NCBI GenBank assembly: GCA_963682025.1
Contig: OY821518.1
Location: 36,975,059 to 37,039,058, forward strand
Direction of reading: 5' to 3'
Length of the DNA stretch: 64,000 nt
DNA from: Cordilura impudica
Lineage: Eukaryota; Arthropoda; Insecta; Diptera; Scathophagidae
Made by a program: the position numbers and the translations under genes
Shown: piece after piece, positions 46,490 to 59,162 of the stretch
Layout: the number at the start of each line of letters is the position of its first letter
Position numbering within the stretch: position 1 is the first letter of the stretch
Notes under the pieces: model-generated
Told to the model about the DNA's origin: nothing
Databases searched by the model: none
The model's input: only the letters and a program-made list of their open reading frames with translations

Positions 46490-46640
46490 AGTCAATTTCA
46501 AAAATCGCCAAAACCAAAAATCGCGAAAAAAAAAAATAAAAATCGCCAAAACAAACATCTTCAAAATCAAAAATGGAATTAAAAATCGCTAAAATCAAAA
46601 ATCGGCATAATCAAAAATCGCTAAAATGAAAAATTGCCAA
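46490..46640. repeat. short AATCGCCAAAA minisatellite
   Basis: About eight imperfect ~19-bp units of the type aaaatcgccaaaaccaaa. The same motif in the opposite orientation makes up the 54430 array. Confidence 0.75.
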
Positions 46641-46920
46641 ATGATATTGTATATTCAAGCCCAAAAATTAAGTGTTGCCAGATTTAATTTGAAAAATTCA
46701 TGTTCTTCTCATCGGTAGCAAGTGCATGAGAAGAACATGGATTTTCCATATTAAAAGTAGCAGTGCTGAAAAATTTCATAATTGTTGCATCGAATGAAAA
46801 AACAAAAAATATTGCAAGCATTGAAATGAAAAAATATAAAATAAATTAATTAAAATATTTTAATTGCACAATACAAACTTCGTAGGAAAAATTGATTGTG
46901 AAATAAAAAATGTGAATAAT

Positions 46921-47140
46921 TATGGTGCGTGGTAAAGAAGAAGAAAGCATATATTTCACAAATTCATAACTGCACTGTATTCTTAATCGGACCGGTTTCT
47001 GGCATTTCAGCCTTCATCAGCGATTTATTTAACATTGTGATAATTGTTATGTTTTAATTGAATAGATTGTTTCTATCTGAAAATTTTTTCTACTTAGCGC
47101 GGCCGTGAGGTTTCGAACCATGAACCTTCACATACACTCG
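46921..47140 (-). mobile_element. SINE-like repeat, 5'-truncated copy
   Basis: Direct repeat (~90% by eye) of 47521-47740. On minus it contains GGTTCGAAACC, a pol III B-box-like sequence, then a ~190-bp body ending at ctttaccacgcacca. It lacks the tRNA-like upstream part present in the other copy. Confidence 0.5.
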
Positions 47141-47520
47141 TACTTGCACTTTTTGGTCACCGCTTTAACATACTCACCTAAAGTCAGGCCTACGAGCAGT
47201 GTGGTTAGTTTCAGTTTTCGTAAAATACAGCTTTACTTTGTATTAATTTCAGAAGATACAACTCTGTCCAAACAAACAATCGTTATTTTTGAATTTTGAA
47301 TATTTTTTGCATTTATACTTCTAATTTCCACTATTCTCAGTTTTCGTAAGAGTTGTCATATGTGATGTACGGTTTTTGTACATACCTACATATGCACTTT
47401 ACATATATTTGAGATGACGCTTTGAAGCGAAGAAAAATTTTTTGTTTGTTAGATTTATCGTCATTTTTCAGACATATTGCAATTACTACTGTAATTAATA
47501 TGCAATTTTAATTTTGTTTA

Positions 47521-47775
47521 AATGGTGCGTGGTAAAGAAGAAGAAAGCATATATGTCAAAAATTCATAACTGCACTGTATTCTTAATCGGACCGGCTTCT
47601 GGCATTTCAGCCTTCATCAGCGATTTATTTAACATTGTGATAATTGTTATGTTTTAATTGTATAGATTGTTTCTATATGAAAATTTTTTCTACTTAGGGC
47701 GGCCGTGAGGTTTCGAACCATGAACCTTCACATACACTCGGTAGGTCGTAGCGAAGCGCGACAGGCCACACTAGT
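47521..47775 (-). mobile_element. possible tRNA-derived SINE
   Basis: On minus, about 70 bp precede and include tggcctgtcg (weak A-box) and GGTTCGAAACC (B-box match to GGTTCRANNCC), spaced ~35-40 bp apart. Then comes a body with gctgatgaaggctgaaatgc. Two copies of nearly identical sequence ~600 bp apart in the same orientation. I prefer SINE over LTRs because of the promoter-like boxes and different left limits. Confidence 0.5.
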
Positions 47776-48609
47776 TTATTATAAATAGTAAAATAAGTCC
47801 AGATGTGAAAGAAAACGTAAAGCCCAGGTAGAGGTAATCAAAGGTTCAGCATAGCCGAATATAACAGTTTTGTGTTTTAAATAATATTTTTAAAAAAATA
47901 TACACACCGAAACTTTTCCAATCGAATTGTTCAAAACTTTAATAACCGCAATTTCGATTGTAGCAACAGAAATTTAAGAGGAGCTTCATATTTTTTGTTT
48001 GTGATAAAACATTTACCGGTACAACCACAGAACTTAATTCTTAATTAAATCGAAATTCGGGTACCACAATGAATCTGTTTTCTGTGTGTACATAATAATG
48101 TTTGATTCTAAAAGAGACATAAATTTTAATAATAATAATAGGTTTCACTCTCGGTTTATCTATGTTTCAATCTATTGTGCAGCACTTTAAAGTATAGCAG
48201 GGCCGTACTTCTTTTAGCTTAAAATTTAAAACGTTTTGCATGTTCTTCGCAATCATCTTTGTAATCATTTAAGATTAATTTAATGATAACAAATAATAAC
48301 TGCTATAGATATTTGAATATTATTATAAAAATTATATTTTTACATTACCAAGCCGACAAATGCGAGGACAATCAAACAAAATTGGAGAGTGATTCTATCA
48401 ATTTGTCAGCTAGTCTCGAACACTGTTATAGTGGTAAAAAAAAACTGTGATTTATAAATAAATTTATGTATGTATGATACTGACAAACATATTATACGAT
48501 TATCGGCCTTTATGACATTTTGGCAAAGATAAAATCACAAAACTTAAACGTATGGTAAAGCTAATATCGACTGAAATATTTTCTAGCAAATTCAAAAAAA
48601 GTGTAGTTA
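47776..48609. other. intronic sequence, nothing recognised
   Basis: No supportable feature. TA at 48608-48609 is the target of the Tigger element. Confidence 0.45.
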
Positions 48610-49619
48610 CAGTGAACTCTTAAAAACGTGAACTAATTTTTGCATGGGCTGTTCGCGTTTCTGATATTGTTCGCGTTTGTGATTGGAATTGTTTGAAACT
48701 ACATTACTGCGGAATTTATTCTAATTGTATCATTATTTAGAATAAATTCTATTCCAAGTGCTTCAGAACCAATCATTATATTGATTATTTAACAAAAAAA
48801 AAAATAAAATAGGAAAAGATTTTGAATATTTTTCTCCTGGAAAATTTTTAAACTCAAACATACATTTTTAGACAAAATTTTTAAATATTCAGAAAAATTA
48901 ACATTTAAGAAATTTTTCCTATTAAAAAACTTTCTGATTCTGGGACTTTTTTAAATTCAAAATCTAAGAAAATTTTTGCATCCCCAAATTATTGATTTTA
49001 ATACCTTTTTGATATTTAACAGTTCTTAATTTCTAATACATTTGCTATAAAAATAACTGATAAATTGATATTTTAATTTTGTTCTATACGTTTTAAGAAA
49101 TTCTTAAATTCAGGGATACAGGAAAAGAGTTAAAGAGATTTTCTAAAAAAAATCGTCAGAAATTAAGACGTTTTATACATGGAAGAAAAAATAGCTTCGA
49201 ATCTAAGATTTTTTATGCGAAAAATTTGTCAGAATTTTAGAATTTTTTGGTAAAACCTGTCTTAAAATTCTATAAGTTTTCTCAAAAGTGCATCAGATTT
49301 TAATAATAATTTTATCGCAAAAATAAACTTTTTTTTTAATAAAACATAACATTCAGTATTTTTAAAAACAAAAACATTTTATTGATTATAGAAATTCATT
49401 TTAATTAGGAATAACATAAAAAATCACTAATATAAATAGAGAAAAATTAATTTTCTTTAGTGGACGGGAAAGTTGTTTTAAAAACACTTTGTTATAAAAA
49501 ACATTAAAACTAATTTCTCGTTGGAAAAACATAAAGAATATGAATTAAAATAAATTGTATTTCCTTTAAATGTTCTTTGTAGACGTACAACATTTTTGAG
49601 CAAAAAATTCTGTAATCTT

Positions 49620-50413
49620 TATACCCTATACCACTATGTGGTTTGGGTATAATGACTTTGTGCTGCTGTTTGTAACAACCAAAAATATTTGACCTATACC
49701 CATCTTTAATTATACCGATCGAATCAGAATCACTGTCTGATTCGATTTAACGATGTCCGTCCGTCCGTCTGTGTGTGCATGTAAAGTTTGTAATCAAACT
49801 GCAGGTCGCAAATATGATTATATTTTGATGAAATTTGGTATTTAATCTTTTATCAGCCATGGGATGAACCCTGTTGAAATTGGTGAGAACCGGTCCATGT
49901 TCAGACCTAGCCCCCATACAAATGACCCTTATGAAATCAACATATGTATATTGCCATAAGATCCAAATTATCATACAAATCTTAGTCAAATTGGGTTTGT
50001 ATGTATATAGTACATCCATTAATGAGTAGTCCAAAAATGATCCCTATTGGACAACTCTTGGCTATAGGCCCCATATAGAGCTGCTTCCTGATCTTCACTT
50101 AAATCTATCAAAAAAGAAAAATATTGCACTGATTCTTCTCAAATTTTGGTTGTATATATTTTTGCAAAATACAAAAGACTTTACCAAATATGGTCAGGAT
50201 CGGTCCATTTTTGGGCCTAGTCCCCATATAGATATAGCATCCGATACGAACTTTTTCATATCTGCAGCCGAAAAAATTAATAAAAATCCCACTCAAATTT
50301 GGTTTATGCTTATTTTCTATATCCAGCTAGTTGGGCCTGAGAGATAGGGTCTCTAAACGAATGGTATAGGGTATCGTAAAGTTGGTCTACACCGACTATA
50401 ATTTTCTTACTTG
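49620..50413 (+). mobile_element. HINE/DINE-1-like Helentron copy
   Basis: Full-length type: ataccctataccactatgtgg at the start, taccgatcgaatcagaatca, a short (GTCC)n tract, cggtccatgttcagacctag, ggtcaggatcggtcca, and a tggtatagggtatcg end with a hairpin and ttcttacttg followed by a T run. It lies just beyond the stop codon of the Tigger transposase. Confidence 0.82.
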
Positions 50414-50432
50414 TTTTTTGTTGTTTCCTTTG

Positions 50433-52073
50433 TTACAGCGTCTTTAATACGGCCTTCTCTCTTAGATTTCTAAATACTCTAATGTCACTTTGAACGACCA
50501 TTTCACTTTCAGCCCATTTTAAAATCGTATCAATTGCATCAATAGCTTCTTTCATTTTTATTTTAATTATTGGCTCTTCTAAAATGGATTCATCATCGTC
50601 AGATTCTTCTTGGATTTCACAAATATCACATTCTGTTGAGTACTCATTAGGGTTGTTAATCCATTCCTCCACATGTTCGGCAGTAAATTCAACCTGTAAT
50701 AAAAATATACAAAACTATTATGCATGTTTACACCTTTTATTTACCGAACCTGAGGAATTAAGGTATTAAGAAGGTCAACTGCTCTTTCTTCTAACAGTCA
50801 AGTTTCCATATTCCAGTTTTCTCTTAAAATATTTAATGGACGTTATCATCAGGGTCGTCATTGTCTGAAATCAAATTCAAAATATTTTTCCAGTATTTGG
50901 ATAACGTATCCTTTGATAGCCGATTCCATGCAGACTCTAATTGAATAAATGCTTCCTTTAAAGTGATCTGCTTTATTGATTCAAGCACATCAGTCCCCTT
51001 TGCTGCAAATTATGCTAAAATGCCATTTCCGTAATGAAGCTTTTTTATTTTAAATACATTCTTATCCATAGGTTGGATGAGGGATGTGACGTTAGGAGGC
51101 AAAAACATTGCACAAATTAAGCCATTTTGCTGATTTTAACTCGGTTTCTGGTGGATGTGACGGTGCGTTATCTATTAACAAAATAGCTTTAACGGGAAGT
51201 CCCCTTTCTGTTAAGAATTCTGTAACCTAAAAAAGAACGTATAAAACGTATAAAAAGTTAACGTTTATTTTTTTTTTTTTTTTTTATAAATGTGATGTTT
51301 TTAGCTCTGGAACAAATGAGTGATGAAACCAGTCCTTAAAAATGGCAGATGTCATCCAAGCAGACTTTGACCTTTTATAGTTCACCGGGCATATAAAATT
51401 TTTGAAGCTACAAGGAGTTTGATTTTATGTGATCCTGCCGCGTTTGCACTACACATAAACGTAAATCGATGCTTTTCCATTTTTGCTCCTGGAGCGGTCT
51501 TTTCCAACGATGATACATATGTTTTGTACGGTAAATTTTTCCAACACAAGCCAGATTCATTGGCGTTATAAAGCTGATCATTGCACAATCCGAGCTCTTA
51601 AATTTTTGCTTTAATTTTATTTTAAACAGATTTACCAACTGGGGCTGCGCAGAAAGCTTTTCTCCGCAAATTTTTAGTAGTCGAATGCCGTATCTTTCTT
51701 AAATTTCTAGAGCCATCCATCACCATTAAAACCGTGGTTATTTTTATTAATTTTTGAGAGAATCTCTAAAGCTTTTGCTTTTACAATAAGTCCACTTATC
51801 GGTAAGTTTTTCGTTCGAGTTTGAATAAACCATTTGTAAAGGGCTTGCTCCATTCTTGGAAGCTCTAAGGTGTGTAACGTTTTACGTTTTCCAGAGCCGC
51901 AAAATGTGTTGTTAACACACTTTGTAATGGCTTCTTTCTTTTTTTATGGCACAAATTGTCGATTTTGCGACATTATACTTTTTTGCTAAATTGGAAACAC
52001 TGGAACTTCTTAATAACTCAAGAATATTTGATTTTTCTTATAGAGTTAAAACTTTTGGCTTTTTAGTAGGCAT
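50433..52073 (-). pseudogene. pogo/Tigger transposase, decayed
   Basis: N-terminus at 52073: M-P-T-K-K-P-K-V-L-T-L-stop-E-K-S-N-I-L-E-L-L, S-S-V-S-N-L-A-K-K-Y-N-V-A-K-S-T-I (CENP-B-type HTH). Then G-I-R-L-L-K-I-C-G-E-K-L-S-A, Q-L-Y-N-A-N-E-S-G-L-C-W-K (first catalytic D changed to N, 51559-51561), S-A-N-A-A-G-S-H-K-I, A-W-M-T-S-A-I-F, L-L-I-D-N-A-P-S-H-P (second D, 51170-51172), F-L-P-P-N-V-T-S-L-I-Q-P-M-D (third D, 51064-51066). An acidic C-terminal tail ends at 50433. Multiple stops and frameshifts. A ~55-bp T-rich stretch near 51270 may be a relic intron or slippage. Confidence 0.82.
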
Positions 52074-52113
52074 TTTTTCTAGCTTATAAAAGCTCTTCGA
52101 CTTTCACACTTAA

Positions 52114-52612
52114 GGTGTGTTTACACTATGTGTATTTTCCATATGTAAATTCTGTTTTACTATCCATACGTAATTCCGTGTGTGTGTCAAAATTTGCGTT
52201 TTACATACGATTCATAATTTTTGCGTTCAAACGTACATATGTATTTCCGAATGACATAACCTCTAAATGTAAACAACAGCTGATTTAATTTGTGAATTTA
52301 CAAAAATTTATTGTTTAAAATAAAGTTGTATATTTTATATATTTTTAAATTGTTAATTAATATTAAACAATTTATTTTTCTTTCAATATTAATCATTATA
52401 ATTTACTCTTTTTTTCTTTCGCCACAAGCAGTGTTGTATTTTCATATGTTTGTCTTGCCAAAATAGAACCTACTCTAATTGAAAAATTTACATATGTCTT
52501 GCAAAATGTGTTGTACATAAACAATGTTTGAAAGGGTTCACACTATGTGTACAAATTACACGTGCTAAGAGACTAAGAAAAACACAAGCAAAACACGTAG
52601 TGTGAACGCAGC
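52114..52612. mobile_element. TTAA MITE (499 bp)
   Basis: TTAA at 52110-52113 and a TTTA at 52613-52616. Ends GGTGTGTTTACACTATGTG and, inverted, GCTGCGTTCACACTACGTG. No coding content. It sits just 5' of the Tigger transposase start. Confidence 0.78.
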
Positions 52613-53412
52613 TTTAGAGATGCTTTTATTAAAACTGTTCACGTTACAAAAGTTGTTTACTATAACCCCCCAATCTCACATCACACTGAAATTGTAAAAT
52701 CGTTGTGTACGTATTATCAACGAAAAATTGTTCGAATTAGTCGAATCCATCGCCATTAAATTTTATGCTCACACATCTGACTGCAATCTCATTTTTAAAA
52801 TTTTGTCGAAGCGTAAACATAAAAAAATTTGTATACTTCTCTTTCTTATTAAGTAGAGTTACCGAGTTTATTATACAGGCACATGTTTGAGGGAAAATGT
52901 TTACATATATTATTATTAGTATTATTTTAATAATAGTTAATAATATATATGCTCTATAATTAACAAACTTGCGTTTTTGTATGCGCATTTCAAAAAATAA
53001 ATCATTGTAATAGATTTAACAAGTTAAAACTTTAATTACAATTTTACAGAATCCAATAAATTTGCATTAAATTTATACCAGGGTAACATTAATCATCGTT
53101 AGTGTCTGCCACTACTCGCACGAAAAATTTGGTGCCATTAGTGTGACCACTGCGGAAAATGTGTATGTATTAGTAAAAAAAATGTGAGTTTATTGAGTTT
53201 TTCGAACTTGCAGTTTGATGTGAGATTGGTGGGTAAGAACGTGGTGAAATTATTATTCGGGGATACCCCAAATTACTAAAATATTGAAGAAAAAGAAACA
53301 TTTATTATAAAAAAATGTGTTCACATTTTAGAATAGTCCATGTAAAAAAAAAGGGTTCAGTTTGTGGGACGTTCATTTTACTGGATGTTCACGTTTTTGC
53401 GAGTCCACTGTA

Positions 53413-54429
53413 TTTTAAAACTATATTGGTCGACCAAAATTACTATATAAAAGTTATTTTAATATTTTAACCACATTAAGCTCAGAACTGTGAAACTTTT
53501 AAGCTCATTTTTGCATAAAAAAAAAAGTATATAAATAAATAAATATAAGCTGTAAAAATATAAATGGCTGACTGTCTTGATATATTTTTTTTAATATCCT
53601 CCACTGACTCTTGAGACATTTTATAGCAAAATGAGACACAAAAACTTGATATAGTTGATATAGCGGTCAAAAATTACTCTATGAAACTTTGGACTCTAAT
53701 GCTGCAAAACAAAAAACAACATATTTTATTTTTTATAAAAGCACACTACGATCGCTTTGAGCGACATTATGCTCGCGTTACTAATTCTATAACAAACACA
53801 TTTACATTTAACACTTTTATTACTATTCTTAGTCCAATTTCAGTAATTAAATATAATTTATTGTATTAATGAACTTGATAATTGCCATCATTTCATCGTT
53901 GCTCGCAAATCACGAATAGTAATAAATTCTGCTCAATCTTCAGCAGAATATTTTTTTTTTTTAAATTAAAAGAACGCCCCAAAACTCTCAGCAGTATGAT
54001 AATTAATGTAGCATATAGTTTTGCATATTTGAAACGATTTGTTATTTCTTCACGATGCCTGTGAGTGAATGTGTAATAATTTCAACAAGGTGCTTTGGCA
54101 TATCACATATGCACGCATGCATGAGTGCCAGATACACCGTAAATATTCTAAATCATTTATGAACTAAATTTTTGATCATACATGTAAAATGTCTAATTAT
54201 TAGCAGGTAAATGCTATGCTTTTGGTTAAAAATATTATAATGACTTAATAAGCTGTCGTATTGTCAGAACTGTGATAGATGCAGAAACACACATACTTGC
54301 CATTTAAATCAAAAAAATAAGGAATTATGTTTGAAGATGTTTCACAATCTTAGAATAGGTAGTTGTTAAGCATCTAAGACTCCCGTTGAAGCGTTTTTCA
54401 ATTTTCAATTTTTGAAAATTTGACTTGCT
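53413..54429. other. intronic sequence, nothing recognised
   Basis: Short open frames only. No motif I can support. Confidence 0.45.
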
Positions 54430-55770
54430 CTCATTGTGCGTTATTTCGTTTTGCAATTATACGTTATTCGATTTAAGGTTCTAGCGTTTTTAAAATTTAG
54501 CATTTATTTATCTCGGTTTATTATCATTTCGTCTTGTTGCAGTTTTGCATTTTTGCCATTTCACTATTTTGCAAATTTGCAGTGTTTTTGCTTTCTTCAG
54601 TTTTACATATTAGCAAATTTCCGATTTTGTACTTTTGCGTGTTTGCGATTTAGGTTTTCATGATTTTTATATTTGGCTTTTTTGCAATTTGCGATTTACG
54701 TTTTTATGATTTTTATATTTGGCTTTTTTGCAATTTGCGTTGATGCAGTTTTGCATTTTTGCAATTCTCCGTTATTATTATTTTTTTTTTTTTATTTGCA
54801 TTTTAGCGTTTTTGTAATTTTTTTTTTTAATTTTTGCAATTTTGTTCTTTGATTTTTTTTTTTTGCAGACTGTAATCTTGCGATTTAGTTTTTTACGATT
54901 TTGCTATTTTACGCTTTTCCATTTAGGGTTTTTACAGTTTTAAATTTTTTGAAGTTTTGCGTTGTTGTTAATTTGCGTTGTGTCAGTTTTGCGTTTTTTT
55001 AAACCTACCTTATGGTGAAATTGCGTTTGCGGAAATTGGCGATTTTTTACTTTTTTACCTGTTTTTTTTTTTCAAATTTGCAAATTTTGTTAGCGCGATT
55101 TGGCAATTAAGCGTTTAGCGTTTTTACAAATTTTTAACAATTCCACGTTTTTTGCAAATTCGCGATTTTGCATTGTTGTCGTTATTATTGTTGCAGTTTT
55201 GCGATTTTGTAGTTACACGTCTACGTGAAATTGCGTTTTCGGGATTTGGCAATTTTCCATTTTAGCTTTTTTGTTTTTTTTAATTTTAAGTTTTTTCAAA
55301 TTTGAGATTTTGCGCTTTTGCGAATATGCGATTCAGGTTTTACGACTTTGCTATTTTGCGTTTTGCCATTTAGAGTTTTTGTAATGTTCTGTTTTTGAGA
55401 CTTTACGTTACTTTAACTTTACATTGTTATAGTTTTGCGTCTTTGAAATTTTACATTTTTAAGAATTGGCGTCTTCGCGTTTCTGTTATTTTTAGATTAT
55501 TTTTTTTGCAATTTTGCATTTTGGCGATAAAGCGATTTTTTTTCAAATTAATATTTTTGCAAATTTGCGCTTTTGCATAATTGCGATTTCAACTATTGTG
55601 CTATTTTAAATTTCTCACATTTAGCGTTTTTGCAACTTTTTGTTTTTGTAATTTTGCATTGCGTCATTTATGTTTTACGTTTTTTTTTGAAATTTGCTAC
55701 TTTGTGGTGTTGCTCATTTAGATTTTTGAGATTTAGTGATTTCACGTTATTGCAATTTTGTTTTTTTTTT
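54430..55770. repeat. long degenerate TTTTGCGATTT minisatellite
   Basis: Over 1.3 kb of imperfect units (ttttgcgatttagg, gcgtttttgcaatttt), period around 20 bp with much slippage, and an almost perfect 46-bp duplication at 54648 and 54694 (gatttttatatttggctttt). Reverse-complement relative of the 46490 array. Confidence 0.82.
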
Positions 55771-57059
55771 TAACTAAAAACACTTTAAAAATAGTTTGTT
55801 CTGTATTTTAATTGTAAATTTACGTACAGCTTTACGCAATCAGGCAGTCAGTGATTGGCTTAACTTTATGTTAAGATTAGCTATGTTACGTTTATCACAA
55901 AGAGTCCAAGAATTATCTGTGTGCTTTCAAATCGTCAGTCTCTATATAAAAAATGTTGTGCTACTAATCGAATTTCATTTTTATATTTTTATTAGTCCAT
56001 TAAGTAACACTAGCCATATTTTTTTCAATAATACAAATTTAATTTATAAAAATCTAAAATCATAGATGAATTTACACTTTTTGTCAACTTTCAGAGCACT
56101 TTTTAAGGATCTTTTCACATTTCTGAAAGCTATTTTACGATGAGCTTTATAAAACTGAACCAAAGTATTTAAAAAAATTTCAAAATTTATTGGTTTTGGT
56201 ATACTATAATCTGCCAAATTTAATTGCAAATGAATTCTTTTAAAGTTCTGCTAAAAGACCCAAACAGACACGATTTTATAAATAATGGCAAATTGTCAAC
56301 GATTTGTTATAGAAAATTATCTCAAAAAAGATTTATTTAATTTTATGTAAATTTAATGTCTCTGTTAGCAATACGACATATAAAAGTATTTATCAAAAAA
56401 ACAAAATCTAAAAGAAAAAAAAAACGACAAAAACTAAAGAATTAATTAAATTGCCTGAGAGAGGGCATAATTACTCACCGAGAATAAACTTGCAAACTTG
56501 TTGATTTTTGATTAAAATGCATGCCATCATGCAAACGACTACCCCATTCAATATGAATCAAGTTTCTCTGTCTGACTATTTGTCGTTTACGCTATTTCTA
56601 ACACTAACACACGTCATGGCAGCAACAAGTGTGTGTTGGAATTTATGCAATAATAAAGAAAATAAATAAATAATAGAAAAAAACACAACTCTATCATTTT
56701 TCATACATTTGATTTGTACACTTTGGCAGTCGTTTAGCAGTACATACATATGCATGTACGTACGTATGTTCGTTACTGTAATGTGCTAAATCCAAATGCA
56801 TGAATATTTTCGACATGTTGTAAGTTAGAAATATTTAACCAATGCATTCTCGTAACAAGTTTTTTTTTTCTTTTGTATGACATTTGACAGAATGCCAGAA
56901 ATTCTAAATATTAAATCTTATTTTGTACGTTGTAGCAAAAGCAGAAATATTCTCTCTTGCAATTAGTTTACACTATGCTGGGTTAATAAGTGATGCCAAT
57001 TTGCAGAGTAAAATATCGTAAATAACTCAGTGACTTTATGAAAATATTATATTTTTTCG
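55771..57059. other. intronic sequence, nothing recognised
   Basis: No supportable feature. Confidence 0.45.
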
Positions 57060-57480
57060 GCAAATAAGCGTTTTATTTCTCAGTATAGTCTTCCTTTATT
57101 TCGATAGATTTAGTTCACCATTTTCCAATTTCTTTATTCCTTCCAAGTGATAGTTTTCCTTAAAAAAAGTCGCTTATTTCATTTATGAACTCTCCATTCC
57201 AACCAAATTATTACCGGCAAGCCATTTCTTAAGGTTTGGAGACAGCACATAGTCTCAGGAGGCTAAATCTGGAAAATATAATGAATAGCAGAATTTATGG
57301 ATTTTATCATGGCGACCATACACGTCCACTTTGGTGCGGTGTCATAGAGGAAAGGCACTCATTTATTCGTCAAATGCCGTAATTTTTGCTACAAATTAAT
57401 GTCGAATGTGTCTAGCTACTGTGGATATTATTCGTTAGCGATCGTTTTAACCTTTTCGAGGTAATTCCTGTGAATGACAC
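57060..57480 (-). pseudogene. mariner transposase remnant
   Basis: On minus: N-Y-L-E-K-V-K-T-I-A-N-E-Y-Y-P, then Y-D-T-A-P-K-W-T-C (second catalytic D region, altered), then with a frameshift F-P-D-L-A-S-stop-D-Y-V-L-S-P-N-L-K-K-W-L-A-G-N-N-L (third D) and H-L-E-G-I-K-K-L-E-N. Mariner order is clear, but stops and frameshifts are many. Confidence 0.7.
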
Positions 57481-57499
57481 CCCATTCATCCCCCAAACC

Positions 57500-57670
57500 T
57501 TTGACTCGGAATCAATTTTTGAGTTGATGTACCCCCGGTCGTCGATCTATCTACAGGTAGCAAAAACGAAAACATGTTGATGAAATTTAGTACATATAAA
57601 CCTTTATCGACCATAGGGTAGACGCACTTGAAATTAGTGTATGTTTGCATACAAATAACCCCTATTAAAA
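57500..57670 (+). repeat. old HINE fragment
   Basis: Gactcggaatcaatttttgagttgatg, then gatgaaatttagtacatataaacctttatcgaccatagg and cacttgaaattagtg follow the HINE core. The GTCY tract is lost. Confidence 0.55.
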
Positions 57671-58720
57671 AAGACTAAATTGCTCGTAAGTTCCAGTTTA
57701 TAATATATATGTATAATATTGGAGTGGCAGCCATTTTTTTTAACTTCAAGACGTGGGGGTCGGATCTGGATCTAAAACTTTAATGCACAAAATTTGAGCC
57801 AAATCGGATAATGCTTTCTGGACGTGCATTGAGTTCAAAGTTCAAATATGCATTTTTACATTAATAATTGCGTTTCAATTAAATTAGTTAATAGACCATA
57901 ATGTAGTGTAAATTATCTTTCCAGTAAAACACTAAAATATATTATCGGTTGAAAAACAGCCAAGTTATATCAAGTTCCCCAGGCAATAAATGTGCCGCAG
58001 ACCCCTTGATTAAGAAAATCGAGCTCACATTTTTAAAGACATTGAAATACTATACATCATTTTTTGCATTCTCCTGATCCCAAACTAATCCTATGTAAAG
58101 TATTTTGCATCTCGTCTATTGTTATGCCGTTCTAAATTAATATCAAAACTGTACGTAATTTTTACCGTTATTTCAAGATCATATCAATCTTGTAAATTGA
58201 TGTTAAATTGAAACTCTATAAACTGTCCCTCTTTAAAGCCAAAGGTCAAATTTAATGAGATATAATTTTTTTTAAACAAAATATCGAAATAATATATATT
58301 TGTGGAAGGTTTTCGATAAAACTTGTTGATAATATTTTAATAATTGTAAGAAATAATATTCCGACTTAAGTCCTAATTAGCCTAGATACGTAACTGTTAC
58401 CAACCGTGTCAGCTGTTTTTTCTGTTACATGAAAAGTATTAGATCAGTTACCGAACCCAACTCTTACGTAACCGGAACGTCCCAATCTGTTGAAAATATA
58501 TTTTTCCTACGTTTTTTATTTATTTTCTGAAATTAACCCATAGGCTACTCTTGATGTAAAATTGACTGTTTATGAAAATCTATAAATATTTTCTTCATCA
58601 GGATTTTTTTTAAATAAAAAAATTTAGTGTATTCATAAAATTCCTCAAATTTATTCGTTATTTTATGAAAATCAAAAATAAAAAACTTACAAACCGCTGT
58701 CACCCTAATATATAGTTATA
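57671..58720. other. intronic sequence, nothing recognised
   Basis: Only a weak HINE-like phrase (gagccaaatcggataatgc, 57797). Otherwise nothing. Confidence 0.4.
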
Positions 58721-59161
58721 TACTAGCTGGACCCGGCAAACGTTGTTTTGCCCTCAATGAATTTTTTATTTTAGTTAGAATCTGTATATCTATGATATTA
58801 ATAGGCTAGGCGATTTCTTGTGACCGATGTTTTGTTCTACTGTTTTGTCACGACCAAACGTATTTTATTTGAAATGTATTTCTTTTAAGCCCTTTTGCAG
58901 ATTTACAGATTTTTAATTTTTTTTCCTTTATTTTGAGTAAATTGCATTCAAAGTTGCTACCACCACATACATAAAATTATACAATGCTATGTGTGTGTTT
59001 ATTAAATTTGTTAATGTGTTTGTAATAAAAATGAGTTTGGTTTTTTGTGTTGATTTGTGAATTGGCTATAATTGATTAGAATACCTTTAGGGTGTTTATT
59101 TAATGAAAAAATAAAATTTCCTAGAATTTGCACTCGAATTTCGAGGGCTGGAATCTGCTAG
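58721..59161 (+). mobile_element. Helitron with intact 3' terminus
   Basis: A leading block TACTAGCTGGACCCGGCAAA, common at insect Helitron edges, is followed by the family 5' block TCTATGATATTAATAGGC at 58799. The 3' end is canonical: the palindrome CTCGAATTTCGAG at 59132-59144, 13 bp, CTAG at 59158-59161, then T. Confidence 0.8.
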
Positions 59162-59162
59162 T

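Larger units (their letters stand above)
48610..53410 (-). mobile_element. Tigger/pogo-like DNA transposon with nested insertions
   Basis: Ends CAGTGAACTCTTAAAAACGT (48610) and, inverted from 53410, CAGTGGACTCGCAAAAACGT, flanked by TA on both sides (48608-48609, 53411-53412). It encodes a decayed pogo-type transposase on minus. A HINE (49620-50413) and a TTAA MITE (52114-52612) are nested inside. Without them it is ~3.5 kb. Confidence 0.85.

Noticed and set aside
46921..47775. LTR pair of a miniature retrotransposon (TRIM)
   Set aside because: The copies have different limits, no primer-binding site follows the first copy, and pol III-like boxes favour a SINE. Not fully excluded.
49747..50347. 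Open frames shared between 49747-50347, 60723-61157 and 62535-63191
   Set aside because: They recur because HINE copies recur. Frames are interrupted differently in each copy and have no protein signature.
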